Shown one piece after another: positions 44,997 through 56,060 of a stretch of DNA of 64,000 bases (positions within the stretch are counted from its first letter, which is position 1; each line of letters begins with the position of its first letter). The notes beneath the pieces were generated by a model. The model did no database searches. It was not told the origin of the DNA and saw only the letters and a program-made list of their open reading frames with translations. The translations under genes and the position numbers were made by a program. The DNA comes from Oreohelix idahoensis (taxonomy: Eukaryota > Mollusca > Gastropoda > Stylommatophora > Oreohelicidae), in assembly GCA_024509875.1 (NCBI GenBank), contig JAMPIV010000285.1, positions 124,001 through 188,000 on the forward strand, given 5' to 3'.

Positions 44997-45790
44997 CTGT
45001 CTTCTGTAATAGCATTCAGTCTCCTGTAATCTATACAGAGTCTATGTTCTCCAGAGGGCTTCCTTAAGAGTACAACACCGGAACTATACGAAGATTCACT
45101 GTGTGAAATAATTCCTTCCTTCAACAAATAGTCTATCTCTTCCTTCAAAGCTTTCTCCTTAGCAAAAGGAATCGAATAGGGTTTCATACATACAGGTGTG
45201 GGGTCTATCAGCTTCATATCATATTCCAATAGGTTTGAATGCCCTGGTCGGTCTGTTACCACCTCTGTATGAGTATCTAGAACCTGTTGTACTCTCTTCT
45301 TTTGCTCTTTCGTTAAGTGTGTACTGATTTTCACCTGTGCCGCTGTCTCACAGGGGTGTAATGGATATTCAAATGATGAAAGTGGTTCCTTTTTCATCTC
45401 CATGGCAATGGACAAGGTCAACAAGTGTGTCTCTTCCTGATTTTCTCTTTCCAAATATTTCTTCAGGAGATTCACATGATAGATTTTTTCTTTCCCCTTC
45501 TTATCTATCTTATAATTGGTTCTAGACACCTTCTCTAGAACTGTATATGGACCTTGCCATCCAATTTGTAACTTATTCTGACTACCGGGCAGAAGAAGCA
45601 GTACCTTCTCTCCCACAGCCAAATCTCTGTCTTTAGCTTTCCTGTTATAAAAGGCAGCATGTTTCTTCCTGGCTTGTTTCAAATTTTCATTGGCAAGTTT
45701 CCAGCCAGTTTTTAAACGAGTGGTCAGCTCATTCACATATTGGTATGAGGATGTAATATTTTCCTCTGCCTTTTCATCAGTCCACGTTCT
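44966..45790 (-). pseudogene. Integrase C-terminal (GPY/F) domain followed by RT N-terminus
   Basis: From about 45830 the minus strand reads IKGPYVTLLRTWTDE, then YVNELTTRLKTGWKLANENL, AAFYNRKAKDRDL, GEKVLLLLPGSQNKLQ and WQGPYTVLEKVSRTNYKI, the GPY/F module at the C-terminus of Gypsy integrases. It continues without interruption through a linker (LTKEQKKRVQQVLDTHTEVV) into RT: PYSIPFAKEKALKEEIDYLL, SSYSSGVVLLRKPSGEHRLC, IDYRRLNAITE. One ORF thus fuses the integrase tail to the RT head, fixing the domain order. The annotated ORF starts at 45736 (M). Confidence 0.9.
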
Positions 45791-45798
45791 TAACAGCG

Positions 45799-47787
45799 TT
45801 ACATATGGACCTTTAATTTTGTGGACCTATTTGTCCATGCACCGGTATGGTCTCTTCCACTCGAAGCTCTATAGTGATGATTTTTCTTCCCAGAATTATC
45901 ATGCACAAAACGACCGCTACCAATTCTTCTCTTGGGGCTGTCTCCCCACTTAGAATTCTTGATGAGAGATTTCCTCTCTACATCTTCTTCCTCCAGTTTG
46001 TTTAAGTCCGATTGAGGGATTTCCGGCTTATCCTGGGGTAAGACATCTTTTTGCACTCTCCGTATAGTGGCCATTGTAAAACAGTTAATTGAAGCTTGTC
46101 CGTGAAAAGGGGCTTCCCATTCCATTTGGTCCACTTTATCAAATTTATTTTTCTTTCTATTTTCAGGCCTAATTTTTCCCCTTGGCGTGTCCAGGTCCTG
46201 ATCAATGTTCCCACTTGTGGGTGTTCCCTCATGTGCTATGCTACACCTTTCTACAAAATTCTCAATGTCCCATCTTGCCTTGGGCCAATAATAATTGTGA
46301 GCTACCTTTTGGATGATGGTACCTATTTTCTCATGGTCCCCATCTGGTTTCACATGTAGGCTCCTTATTAAGTCTGCCCTATATCTCTTTGGAAGAACCA
46401 ACTGTCCGTGACCCTTGGACCTAGTTCCGGCCTTCCTGTAAATCAACTTGTTTTTCATGTAAAATTCTCCCTTGCCTGGAGTAGTATGACAAGTTGACAA
46501 TTTCCTGAAACAAGGCTTGAGGGTCTTATCCCCAGCCTGTGCCTTCCTCATCTCATCTGGAGTGGTATCTAACATAATATCCTCCTCCTGTCTTGAGGTT
46601 GACCTGACCTGAAGGGTGGCCATAACTATAGGGTTCCTTCTGCAACGGTCAGTATCATGATTGTTCATCTTACAATTTTTACACCACCTTTTCCCTTGGT
46701 TGAAAGATTTTCTTTCATCATATTTCCTTTCATCGAATTGTGGGGTTTTATTTTTATTGTCATACCGTGGCCTATCAAATTGGTGCTTACCTTTGTTTTG
46801 ATCTCTAGGATCAAATTTATTAAAGTTCTGTGGTGCCCTAAAATTATCCACCTGTTTCTTTTTATTACCTGATACCTCTGCCTGAGCTGCTTGATACCTT
46901 TCAGCAACATTTAGCAACTCACCCAGCCTCTCTGCACCTTGTTCCATGAGAAACTTTCTCAGGTCTGGAGCCATGGACTCTCTTAATTGCTCTATAAGGA
47001 CCATTTCCTTAAGATCTTGGGTTTTCCCCAGAGAAGTCCATTTCTCCAAGTATGTCTCTAACCGTGCAGAGAACTGGTGATAGGTTTCACCTGACAGTAG
47101 TTTAGCATTCCTAAATTTTTTCCTATAAAATTCTGCGTTCTTTTCATATCTTAACAAAAGAGCCTGCTTTAGCATGTCATAATTTTCCTGATCACCTCTG
47201 CTCATTTTGGCAAAAACTTCATAAGCTGCCCCACGAAGCCCTTGAGATAACTTTAAGCTCCACCTTTCTCTCTCTAACCCATATGTGGTAGCTAATAGTT
47301 CATATCTATTTAGATAGCTCTCAATATCATCGTCTTTCTCAACAAAATGATCTAAATGAAAATTCATAGCTGAGGTTGAGGCTCCCTGGCTAGCAGTGGC
47401 ATCAGAGGTAAAGGGACTGGCACCATTTTCAGGAGCATGGCCTTGAAACTCAAACTCCCTTAGTCGTAACTCATGTTCCCTTTGTAATCCCTTCTCCTCC
47501 TTTTCTGCTTCCCTCTCTGCAGTCAATCTTCTTTCCTCTCTTTCTGCAGCTAATCTCTTGTCTTCCCTTTCTGCCTCCAATTTCTTAGCCTCAGCCTCAA
47601 TCTGCAACCTCTTAATTTCCCTTTCTGCCTCTAACTTTCTTTCGGCCTCTTTTTCTAATCTTCTTTCTTCCGGTTCAATATATTTGTCACATTCAGCAGT
47701 GATATAAGCAATCATAATTTGCCCGTCCATTCCTAACTCTTTTGCAGTCTGCACAGCAGCAGATCGAAATTTGGCCAGGTCCTCCAT
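45799..47787 (-). CDS. Gag with coiled coil, SCAN-like capsid, zinc knuckle and integrase H2C2 remnant
   Basis: An intact 662-aa ORF starting MEDLAKFRSAAVQTAKELGM. Residues about 30-115 are a charged coiled coil (EAERK/REERRL repeats). Residues about 140-300 hold a capsid like the SCAN domain (DDIESYLNRYELLATTYGL, LRGAAYEVFAKMS, MAPDLRKFLMEQGAERLGEL). The zinc knuckle CKNCKMNNHDTDRC (CX2CX4HX4C) is at about 366-380. Then, with no protease between, comes the integrase zinc-binding stretch (LVLPKRYRADLIRSLHVKPD, VAHNYYWPKARWDIENFVE, RCSIAHEG; the second Cys of CxxC is Ala). The remaining 130 residues match no D-D-E core. The vertebrate SCAN domain is reported to derive from Gmr1-type gag, which fits. 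Confidence 0.85.
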   Translation of the reverse strand: MEDLAKFRSAAVQTAKELGMDGQIMIAYITAECDKYIEPEERRLEKEAERKLEAEREIKRLQIEAEAKKLEAEREDKRLAAEREERRLTAEREAEKEEKGLQREHELRLREFEFQGHAPENGASPFTSDATASQGASTSAMNFHLDHFVEKDDDIESYLNRYELLATTYGLERERWSLKLSQGLRGAAYEVFAKMSRGDQENYDMLKQALLLRYEKNAEFYRKKFRNAKLLSGETYHQFSARLETYLEKWTSLGKTQDLKEMVLIEQLRESMAPDLRKFLMEQGAERLGELLNVAERYQAAQAEVSGNKKKQVDNFRAPQNFNKFDPRDQNKGKHQFDRPRYDNKNKTPQFDERKYDERKSFNQGKRWCKNCKMNNHDTDRCRRNPIVMATLQVRSTSRQEEDIMLDTTPDEMRKAQAGDKTLKPCFRKLSTCHTTPGKGEFYMKNKLIYRKAGTRSKGHGQLVLPKRYRADLIRSLHVKPDGDHEKIGTIIQKVAHNYYWPKARWDIENFVERCSIAHEGTPTSGNIDQDLDTPRGKIRPENRKKNKFDKVDQMEWEAPFHGQASINCFTMATIRRVQKDVLPQDKPEIPQSDLNKLEEEDVERKSLIKNSKWGDSPKRRIGSGRFVHDNSGKKNHHYRASSGRDHTGAWTNRSTKLKVHM

Positions 47788-47967
47788 TTTCTAACAGGTA
47801 AATTTATATGTCTAACTAAACAATACAATCTGATATTACTTATCCAAAGACACCACAGGCACTGAGAGCTCAACGTTATTTATTTTCACCCAAGGATACC
47901 TTTTTAATTTCTATTATTCCCTGAAGTGAATTACCCCCAATATTTTTAATAGGGAAAGATTCAAAAT

Positions 47968-47985
47968 CCCGGGAGCGAGACCCCA
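47968..47985 (-). other. Primer-binding site of the Gmr1-type element
   Basis: The plus strand reads cccgggagcgagacccca, ending CCA like a tRNA 3' end, five bases from the LTR. The minus strand PBS is TGGGGTCTCGCTCCCGGG. The tRNA was not identified. Confidence 0.7.
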
Positions 47986-47990
47986 ATATA

Positions 47991-50399
47991 TGTGGTAAAG
48001 TGGGATGATATAAATATTTATAGGGGACTTAGTGTACTGACTGAGGTCAGCTGTGAAGGTATCTGTATCTAATAGGTGTAGTGTTTTACAGATAACCTTA
48101 CTTGCTACCACATTTATACCTCAGTCAGAATTATTCTGGAATATTGTGATGACTACGTTGAATGTCTAGGGTTATGTAAATGATGTAGTGTAAGTCACAA
48201 CAACAACAGACAGATAAACAATTTAATTTATTCCACCACACTTGACAACACTGTGACACTCACACACATGTAACACTCTATAAGACTATCTTAAATGAGT
48301 CACTGGTAAAGTTTCAAATATATATGTATTAATTACTTTCACTATTATCTATCCTGATTCAACTACAAAGTGAATCAGGAATCACAATCAAATGTAATCA
48401 CAATTTATATGTACAGAATTTATAAATATGAACTTTGTAGTGACATATTTTATTAATATTATCCTATGTGTGTCAGTTGTGTAGTAGTACTATGAGGTAA
48501 TACTGGTTTTGTTTTTCAAGCTATGTTGTTATTTGTCATCATGACTTCAAGTGTTTGTTTATCTGGGAAATAGTATGGGGGAAAAGTTCACAGTTCCTGT
48601 CAATTTAAACAAGGTATTGTCCCTCTTTTTTACTAAAATGTCAATTTTTGAGGGGACACATAATGTTGAGCTCCACTGGCCACAGAGGCTTAACTTTCGT
48701 GATGGCGGCAGGAAAAGACTCCTCTGCTCGATTGCTCCCCTGTGTTCTGGAGACACCTCACTAGTCGCTATCTGGACCCAGGAGTATGCTGTCAGCCTCC
48801 AGATTCAGCAAAGCTCAGACCAGGTGCTGCTCAATAACTTTAGGACCACAGTCCCTGAAACAAGAAGGTTGTACCTCCTACTTCATAACTAATTTATAAT
48901 CTATTTCCAGACTGAACACAATACATAACAAACACTGAGTTCAGAGCGGTAGGCCAACTGTCAGCTTCATCTGAAACAATTTACACCAGTATACTCCTCC
49001 CTAATGGTTACTACGCCTCTGCAATTCCAGCATTAGTTCTTTCTAGTCGATAAGATAGGTGTCAGTGTACTGTTTGGCAATTCCATGCAGTTTTACTTTT
49101 CTCCGACACCTTCTGTTCAGGTTGGAGCACTATATAGGCCTTGCCTCATGTTCGCTACTGAACCACACACATATACAGACATAAATTATCAATTTACATT
49201 CAATTTTCATTAAAAAGATATTGAATATATCAAGCTTACCACAATTCATGGAATAATACACAGTTACGTTGACTGGCAATGAATATAGCACAATTTCGAT
49301 CTGCCGATGTCCCAGGCTTTTATTTAGAAAAATATGCACTGGCGCTCAACGCACTGGTTCTTTAGTAAGTTTATTTGAAAATGTGGTGCTGAACTAACGC
49401 TTCTAATTGACTATATTGGCGGGTCTAACCAATCGAGCCATGTTTACACAAGCGTTTGAAAAAAAGTACCCTTCCTTCCGTCTCCCGTAACAACAAAAGA
49501 TAGTTTTTGTAGCCTGACTAATCGTGTTTAGCCTTACATTTACTGCGCTCCAATCAAATAGGATTTAACATGGGGACCTATTTCCCGTACAATGGTGGTG
49601 TCAAAATCTGCCACTGAGCGATTCTGATTTTGGTGTTGTCTGACACCCTCACTATTTCTTTTGGCTATATTTTGTTAATTCCTAGACTATTTGCATAACA
49701 CTTAACATATTATTTGTCAGCAAGTCCTAAGGAACCCAACTATATAAATTTAATGGGGCTAAGTGACTGCGTTCAAAATATGCATTTTCTTCTAGGATAG
49801 TCGTGCTGTTGCCACCTCCTCACTTCCAAACTTTATGGTGTCTGGTGTACTGTCATGTTTTCAGACATAAAACAGTATAATGTCATATTTCCTAATAAGC
49901 ATTTTGTAAGTTTTAAAACCTAACTCTCGTATGGGTAGTGTTTTTTTATCACTGTCGATTTGAAAAAAGCTAGTGCTTGTGGCCTTACACGCGTGATGGT
50001 AGTAATTGTATAGCGAGACGCGTGTTAGTGTGGCATGCGTTCTGGCTTTCAGCCCTCCCTTCTCTCTATCCTAATTCCATCTGTCTTTCGTTTATGGTAA
50101 CTTAGTGTATAAAATGACATGAATGGAATATTAAATATAGGTCAGCTTGCGTATCTCAAGGTTTTTCTTAGAAATGCAGTACACGTTTTATCGTAGAAAG
50201 CGTGTATGCTGCAGTAGGCTTTTACTATCAACGTGAAACGTTACAATTTGCAGACGAAGTAGAAAACAAGGGGGATTTCGAGTACAGTCATTGTGACAGC
50301 ACTGTTCTTTACCATTCTTCTTTCCTTTTATTGAAGTTATTTGTTAGGCTTTACATTTACTTTTAAATTTATATATGTGGATTAGAATTTCACACGACA
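47991..50399 (-). repeat. Right LTR (5' LTR of the minus-strand element)
   Basis: 2409 bp, tgtggtaaag...cacacgaca, followed by the duplication cttga (50400-50404). It has the empty site of the LINE nested in the left LTR and the 88 bp missing there. A 113-aa frame at 48551-48892 is disrupted in the other LTR and is not taken as a gene. Confidence 0.93.
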
Positions 50400-50404
50400 C
50401 TTGA

Positions 50405-52119
50405 GTCTTTCGAGTGATGATGGTGATTAGCCCGTCCTAGTCATTGTTGTCGCAGATAATTTCAGGGGTGTAAGTTGTACGTACCGTACTAATTTTTCTA
50501 TGAATGTAATCTTACTATTCGCAGATACAGCATTTAGTTTGATGTTCATCTTTTTGTTATGATCTTTTTAAATAGTAAATTTATGTTTATTTTTAAAGAT
50601 GGGTGAATGCTTTTGTAAGTAAAGTGTAAGAAATTGAAATTGTGATTGTAGTTGTAAGCATTTCTGGTTCTCTTTCTCTGTGTTTGTGGATAAATGTGAG
50701 CGTGCTGGAGTGAAAAATAAATTTAATATGAGAGAGCAAGTACGGGAATGAGTGACGAGAGAGCAAATGAGCCAATGAAAGTGAGCGAAACTTGCAATTC
50801 GCCCATCCAAGGGGAAATTAAAACTTGTTTCCGTTGAATATTTGAGGGCCCTTTCTGGGTCTCAGAAGATGCTCTGTTTGAATTTGTTCTAACAGGGACA
50901 CAGCGGACAATTCTTTTATACTTCTTTATTCGAAAGATCTTTAACGTCACAAGTGTTCCCACTTGGGAATTTAGACGTCTGATGTGACAGCAGATGCATG
51001 TAAACTTGTAAGTACCTCGTGCTCACATTCTCGATCGGTTCAGTTCAACGACCGACCAAATCGACGCATTATCGAACCGTCTGTTAACGTATGCTCGGAA
51101 CGGAGCACACAAGTTACGTGTAACGACGGCAATTAAGGTGTTGACAGAGACAACGGCAGTGCATAACTGGAGAGATAAAAAGTCGTTTCATTCTCATAAA
51201 TGCGTTGTTTAAAAGTCCCTACTCTTTACATAACCACGGCGGGGTAAATGTTTGTAACCTTGTCAATATTAATTGTGGAGTCCGTGCGTGGGTATGAGCC
51301 AGTTTCAACCCATCCACTGCACGTGTGAGAAAAAATCAATAATGAATCTCAGACATCCCAATCCATGCCCTGCCCTCACCACACGACATTCAATCTCGTT
51401 TCGGCAACCCCCCCCCCCCTCTCCACCATCTCCCCTCTTTGTTTTACCCTCTACAAAAGTGGCATGCGAGTCGTGTGTGTATGATGGTCGCAGGCGCGTG
51501 CCCACCAACACAGTCCTTTTGTTGTGAAGTCTGAACACTCGGAATGGCTCTATCCCGGTGAATTTTTGAAGACGGCCATAACATATCCTTGATTTCCACA
51601 TGCTGAGAGCCCCGAATGGTGGTGGGGTTTTGTCGATATAAATGTGCTCTTCGCTGATCGAGACTTTAAAATATACAGTGTCCGGATAGGGCAAACCAGG
51701 AAATGTGGAATCTATATTTAGCAGCAATCGATTTGCATAATTCAAAATCAGATTTTTAAAAGTCCGCGCAGTCTCCCTGTCCCCACTATCCTCATTCTGT
51801 TGTATTTTAATTCTCTAGACACGAAGCGGTCAGAAACAGGACAACGGAGAACTGTGTTATGATTTTATACATGCCAAACAAAGTGTGTATGTAAAACGGG
51901 CTAAGTGTGTATGATGTAAGATACGCCCAAATGTTTTGCAGAACAATTTAAAAAAAAATCCATGTCCTTCATCTATGCAGACGGCAATAATATTTATGAG
52001 AATTGACGATGTTTCTATGTATGAATTATTTTTTGGTGCCCTCTGTTTTATTTCATTGACGGCAAGATCGTAAGTGTAATTTGGGCAAGACCATCTCTTC
52101 TGGCATAAAATGTAGATGT
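50405..52119. other. Unique stretch, partly CpG-rich, no gene assigned
   Basis: Between 50980 and 51520 CpG is clearly more frequent than in the surrounding intron (for example gatcggttcagttcaacgac, cgtaacgacgg-like text), with a C run at 51409-51418. A 146-aa minus-strand frame (51305-51745) shows no known motif. It could be a regulatory or promoter region, but nothing proves it. Confidence 0.4.
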
Positions 52120-52379
52120 AGGTGACATCTCTGCCATCAATGGTACCTATACCTTGTAGCGGTATGGCAGCTTGCGTACCCTGACAATCCCCAGAGCTAT
52201 TCCAGTGGGAGTTTTACTCCTGGTAGGTTCAACCAAGCTGGACTGGTCTGTGTGGGTAGGGGTCAGACAAAAGCTGGTACCCTGGTCCTCCAGGTTGGGG
52301 GTTTTAGCATAGGGCTGACACCCCTGTCTGTGTAAAAAAAAACAATGAAGTTACGGAAACAACAATAAATGAACAAACT

Positions 52380-53578
52380 TTGCTGCGGGATGGACATTCG
52401 GAGTCTTTGGCTCGTATGACTGTCAGTGGTGAAAGCCGAAAGGAAGCCACTGACATGAAAACGGATGTCCTGACCGCAAAACAGGATACAAAAATAGGTT
52501 TTTGGAATGTCAGGACAATGTACGAGACAGGTAAACTAAGACAGGTCACGGCAGAAATGAGAAACTATAGGTTACACATTCTAGGGATAAGCGAGAGCAG
52601 ATGGACAGGGGCAGGAAAAGTTAAAACAGCAACAGGAGAAACAGTACTTTACTCTGGAAGAGAGGATGGACAGCACAATGAAGGCATAGCCATTATTCTA
52701 CAGAAAGGAATAGAAAGGACATTACTGGAATGGAAACCCATCAACAACAGACTGATAAGATTAAGACTGAGAGGGAGATTCACCAACACTACAATAATAC
52801 AATGCTACGCACCAACGAATGATAGCGATGAGGAGGTCAAGGATGAATTCTATCAACAACTGCAGAAAGAAATGGAAGACACACCTAGATATGATCTTGT
52901 TATAGTAATGGGAGACCTCAATGCGAAAGTTGGTACACACAATACATATAATGAAAGAACAATGGGGAAATGCGGCAGCGGAACAGCAAACGAAAATGGG
53001 GATAAACTAATAAGTTTCTGTAGCATTAACAACCTGGTCATAGGAGGAACACTCTTCCCACATAAAGAAATTCACAAATTAACATGGGAATAACCAAATG
53101 GTCGGGACAGAAACCAGATAGACCACATCATGGTTAACGGTAGATGGATGCATTACAAGATGTGAAGGTAAGAAGAGGTGCAGATGTGAGAAGTGATCAC
53201 CATTTAGTAGTAGCAAAACTGAAAGTGAAACTAAGAAGGGCTGCACCAACTGTAACTACACAGAAAAGGTTTGACATCAGCAAATTGAAGGACTCCCTTA
53301 CCAGAAAAGCTTTTGCGGCCGACATAAAGAAACGATATCAATTTGCCAAAAGTCAGGAAAAGACATTGACTGATGATATAGACCAGAATTTCAACACCAT
53401 TTCAACAATATACAAAGAAAGCAGCAAATCATGCTTGGGATTCCAGGAAAGGAAGAAGCAAGACTGGATAACGCCAGAAACATTAAACACCATAACGATG
53501 AGAAAGGAAATGAAAAGAAAGAAAACAGAAGCGAAGTCCCCCAGGTTAAAGCAACTATATAGCGAACAGTACAGTTAG
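52380..53578 (+). pseudogene. LINE B endonuclease (APE-type), broken
   Basis: DTKIGFWNVRTMYETGKLRQ, LGISESRWTGAGK (catalytic Glu), IQCYAPTNDSDEE, LVIVMGDLNAKVG (Asp/Asn), then after the stop at 53091 RNQIDHIMVNGRW and in the shifted frame VRSDHHLVVAKLKV (SDH motif). The start is uncertain: ATG at 52380 or 52419. All APE landmarks are present, but two breaks separate them. Confidence 0.88.
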
Positions 53579-53611
53579 CTGGACAAGGAAGTTAAACGCC
53601 AACAAAAGGAA

Positions 53612-55394
53612 TTTCCTTGACGGTCTTGCAAGACAGGCAGAGGAGGCAGCACTGAGAAATGAACAAAGCACAGTATACAAAATAACTAAATTCATCAGCG
53701 GAAAACGAGGTGCAAACAATATTACATTAGTAAGAGATAAGCAAGGTAATCTCATCACGACAGCAGAGGGACAGGAAACAAGATGGGCAGAGCACTTCAG
53801 AGAAACTCTGAACAAGGAACCACCAGAGACACAATTGAATGTTCCTGAAGCTGAAAACGATCTAGATGTGAATACAGACATTCCACGCAAAGAAGAAATC
53901 ATCACAGCAATCAAAGGGTTAAAGAACGGCAAAGCTCCGGGCCATGATAACTTAAATGCAGAGCTATTTAAGACAGACCCTGAGCTAGCAGCAGAACTAT
54001 TAGAACCACTATTTTCACAAGTCTGGAAAACGGGGACAACACCATCAGAGTGGAACAAAGGAATAATTGTCAAATTGCCCAAGAAGGGAGATCTTGCAGA
54101 CTGCAATAATTGGAGAGGAATCACTCTTCTCTCAGTTCCCAGCAAAATACTAGGCAGGATAATTATACAGAGAATTTCAAAGGCAGTAGACCACAAACTG
54201 AGGACAGAACAAGCAGGATTTAGAAAGAACAGGAGATGTGTAGATCATATATTCACTCTCAGGAACATTATAGAGCAGTGCTCAGAATGGCAAAGACAGC
54301 TTTACATTAATTTTGTTGATTTTGAAAAGGCTTTCGACAGCATACATAGGGACAGTTTATGGAAAATACTGAGGGCTTATGGAATTCCAAGCTGCATAGT
54401 GTCAATCATAAAAAGCCTCTATGCCAACTTTACGTGTAGTGTTGGGCAGAGCAACCTAACCTTTGAGGTGAAGACAGGAGTACGACAGGGATGCCCCTTA
54501 TCAACCACTCTATTTTTAACAGTCATAGACTGGGTGGTGCGCCAGACAACAGAGGGCAGTCCAAGAGGAATAAGATGGACTACATTTTCTACATTGGAAG
54601 ATCTGGAATATGCAGATGACATTGCACTACTAGCACATTCACATCAACACATCCAGGAAAAAACGGATAGACTTAATAAGTTTAGCCAGCAGGTGGGCTT
54701 GAATATCAATTTAAAGAAGTCTGAGGTCATGACGCTCAATGTGAGCAACCCTGAGCCCATATCAGTAAGGAATCAGCAATTGGTACAGACAGATACCTTC
54801 ACATACCTAGGAAGCATAGTAACACCAGACGGCGGGGCAGGCAAAGACATCAACATCAGAATGAATAAGGCAAGAACAGCCTTCTTTAGCCTAAACAACA
54901 TCTGGAAGTCCTCCCAATACAGCACAAGCACAAAATTAAGATTATATCAGAGCTGTGTGCTTTCTGTGCTTCTCTATGGTGCGGAATGCTGGAGAGTTAC
55001 AGAGAAGGAAATGTCGATATTGTCCTCTTTTCACACAACGTGCCTAAGAAAAATTCACCGAATCTTTTGGCCAAATACCATCACTAACCAAGATCTGCTT
55101 ACTCGTAGCAAGCAAGAGGACATGCACACCATCATAGCTGGCAGACGCTGGAGCTGGGTTGGTCATGTCCTCAGAAGAGACCCCGATGCCATCACAAGAA
55201 CAGCTATGCTTTGGACCCCTGAAGGAAAACGAAAGAGAGGCCGACCAAAAACAACCTGGCGGAGGACTGTGGAGGCTGAGATGCAAAGAATGAACCAGAG
55301 TTGGGGCACTGTACGAAGGATAGCCACCGACCGAGCAAAGTGGAATCAATTTGTTGTTGCCCTACAAGACGCCACTAGGCGTGATGGCCACTGA
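53612..55394 (+). CDS. LINE B reverse transcriptase and C-terminal domain, open
   Basis: Open from about 53612 to the TGA at 55392. RT blocks: [100 protein letters not shown] (intact YADD), FTYLGSIVTPDGGAGKDI. C-terminus: LLYGAECWRVTEKEMSILSS, HTTCLRKIHRIFW, RRWSWVGHVLRRDPDA, GKRKRGRPKTTWRRTVEAEM and KWNQFVVALQDATRRDGH. It would normally be the C-terminal part of one ORF with the endonuclease; here it lacks its own upstream frame. Confidence 0.9.
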
Positions 55395-55475
55395 CTGCTT
55401 TGACGGTCGGCGGCTAAGGATCAAAGAAGAAGGTGACATCTGCAATGAACGACACTAGTTTTTTTTTCTTAATTC

Positions 55476-55613
<138 letters not shown>

Positions 55614-55764
55614 TAAAGCAGAAGTTAATTTCATGTAGAACCAGCGCTCCAGGCTTTTTGTCAATTTAATGTTACATTTTTTGACTGCAAGCTCTAAACT
55701 CCTTGAAAAATTATTTGTGGCTTTTTAGTGCATTAAAAGCCTGTGTTTAAAATATTTTTTATTG

Positions 55765-56060
55765 CTCGCTATGGAGCATGTAGCCACCACTGCAGCTGGC
55801 CCCCTTTCAGGAAGCCTTCACAAAGCCTTCAGCCTTCACAAAGCCTTCAGCCTTCACAAAGCCTTCAGCCTTCACAAAGCCTTCAGCCTTCTCAAAGCTT
55901 TCAGCATTCACAAACCTCAGCCTTCACAAAGCCTTCAGCCTTCACAAAGCCTTCAACCTTCACAAAGCCTTCACATCCTATAGCAGCAGCAGTTTGATTT
56001 ACATGCTGAAGTTGCCGGCCCCACGTACCCCAATTGCTGTTGTTGAAGTTTCCAAGTGCT
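55765..56060 (-). repeat. Repeat D copy containing an 18-bp minisatellite
   Basis: gagcatgtagccaccactgc, gctggccccctttcaggaag at the left and gaagttgccggccccacgta at the right are repeat D. The middle (55810-55975) has expanded to about nine units of cttcagccttcacaaagc. Confidence 0.75.

Larger units (their letters stand above)
41269..50399 (-). mobile_element. Gmr1-type Ty3/Gypsy LTR retrotransposon, complete ends, deleted interior
   Basis: Two direct LTRs (41269-44046 and 47991-50399) bound a 3.9 kb interior read on the minus strand. Order: primer-binding site, gag (47787 down), integrase zinc-binding remnant, integrase C-terminal GPY/F domain, reverse transcriptase, RNase H, polypurine tract. 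Integrase pieces before RT are the Copia-like order known in the Gmr1 group of Ty3/Gypsy elements. I see no protease domain, integrase D-D-E core or RT thumb region, so this copy is a defective derivative. A 5-bp duplication (cttga) flanks it. LTRs differ by roughly 14 substitutions by eye over about 2.3 kb aligned, so the insertion is young. Confidence 0.88.
52131..55430 (+). mobile_element. Full-length APE-type LINE (family B) with 11-bp target duplication
   Basis: A 3.3-kb element flanked by aggtgacatct at 52120-52130 and 55431-55441. A 5' UTR (52131-52379), an endonuclease region, an RT region and the 3' end ggatcaaagaaga without poly(A). Truncated copies at 6853, 18295, 22213, 26879 and 61727 end at about the same tail. 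Coding is broken by a stop at 53091, a frameshift at about 53120-53144, a stop at 53576 and a return frameshift near 53610. RT itself is open for 590 codons. Clade not fixed; its C-terminus (HxxCLRKI...RRWSWVGHVLRR) is of the type widespread in mollusc genomes. Confidence 0.92.

Noticed and set aside
48551..48892. 113-aa ORF in the right LTR
   Set aside because: The equivalent region of the left LTR is deleted, the text has no recognised motif, and LTR sequence is not expected to code.
51305..51745. 146-aa minus-strand ORF
   Set aside because: No recognised motif, glycine-rich section arises from a C run; could be chance in a GC-richer stretch. Kept only as part of the unassigned region.
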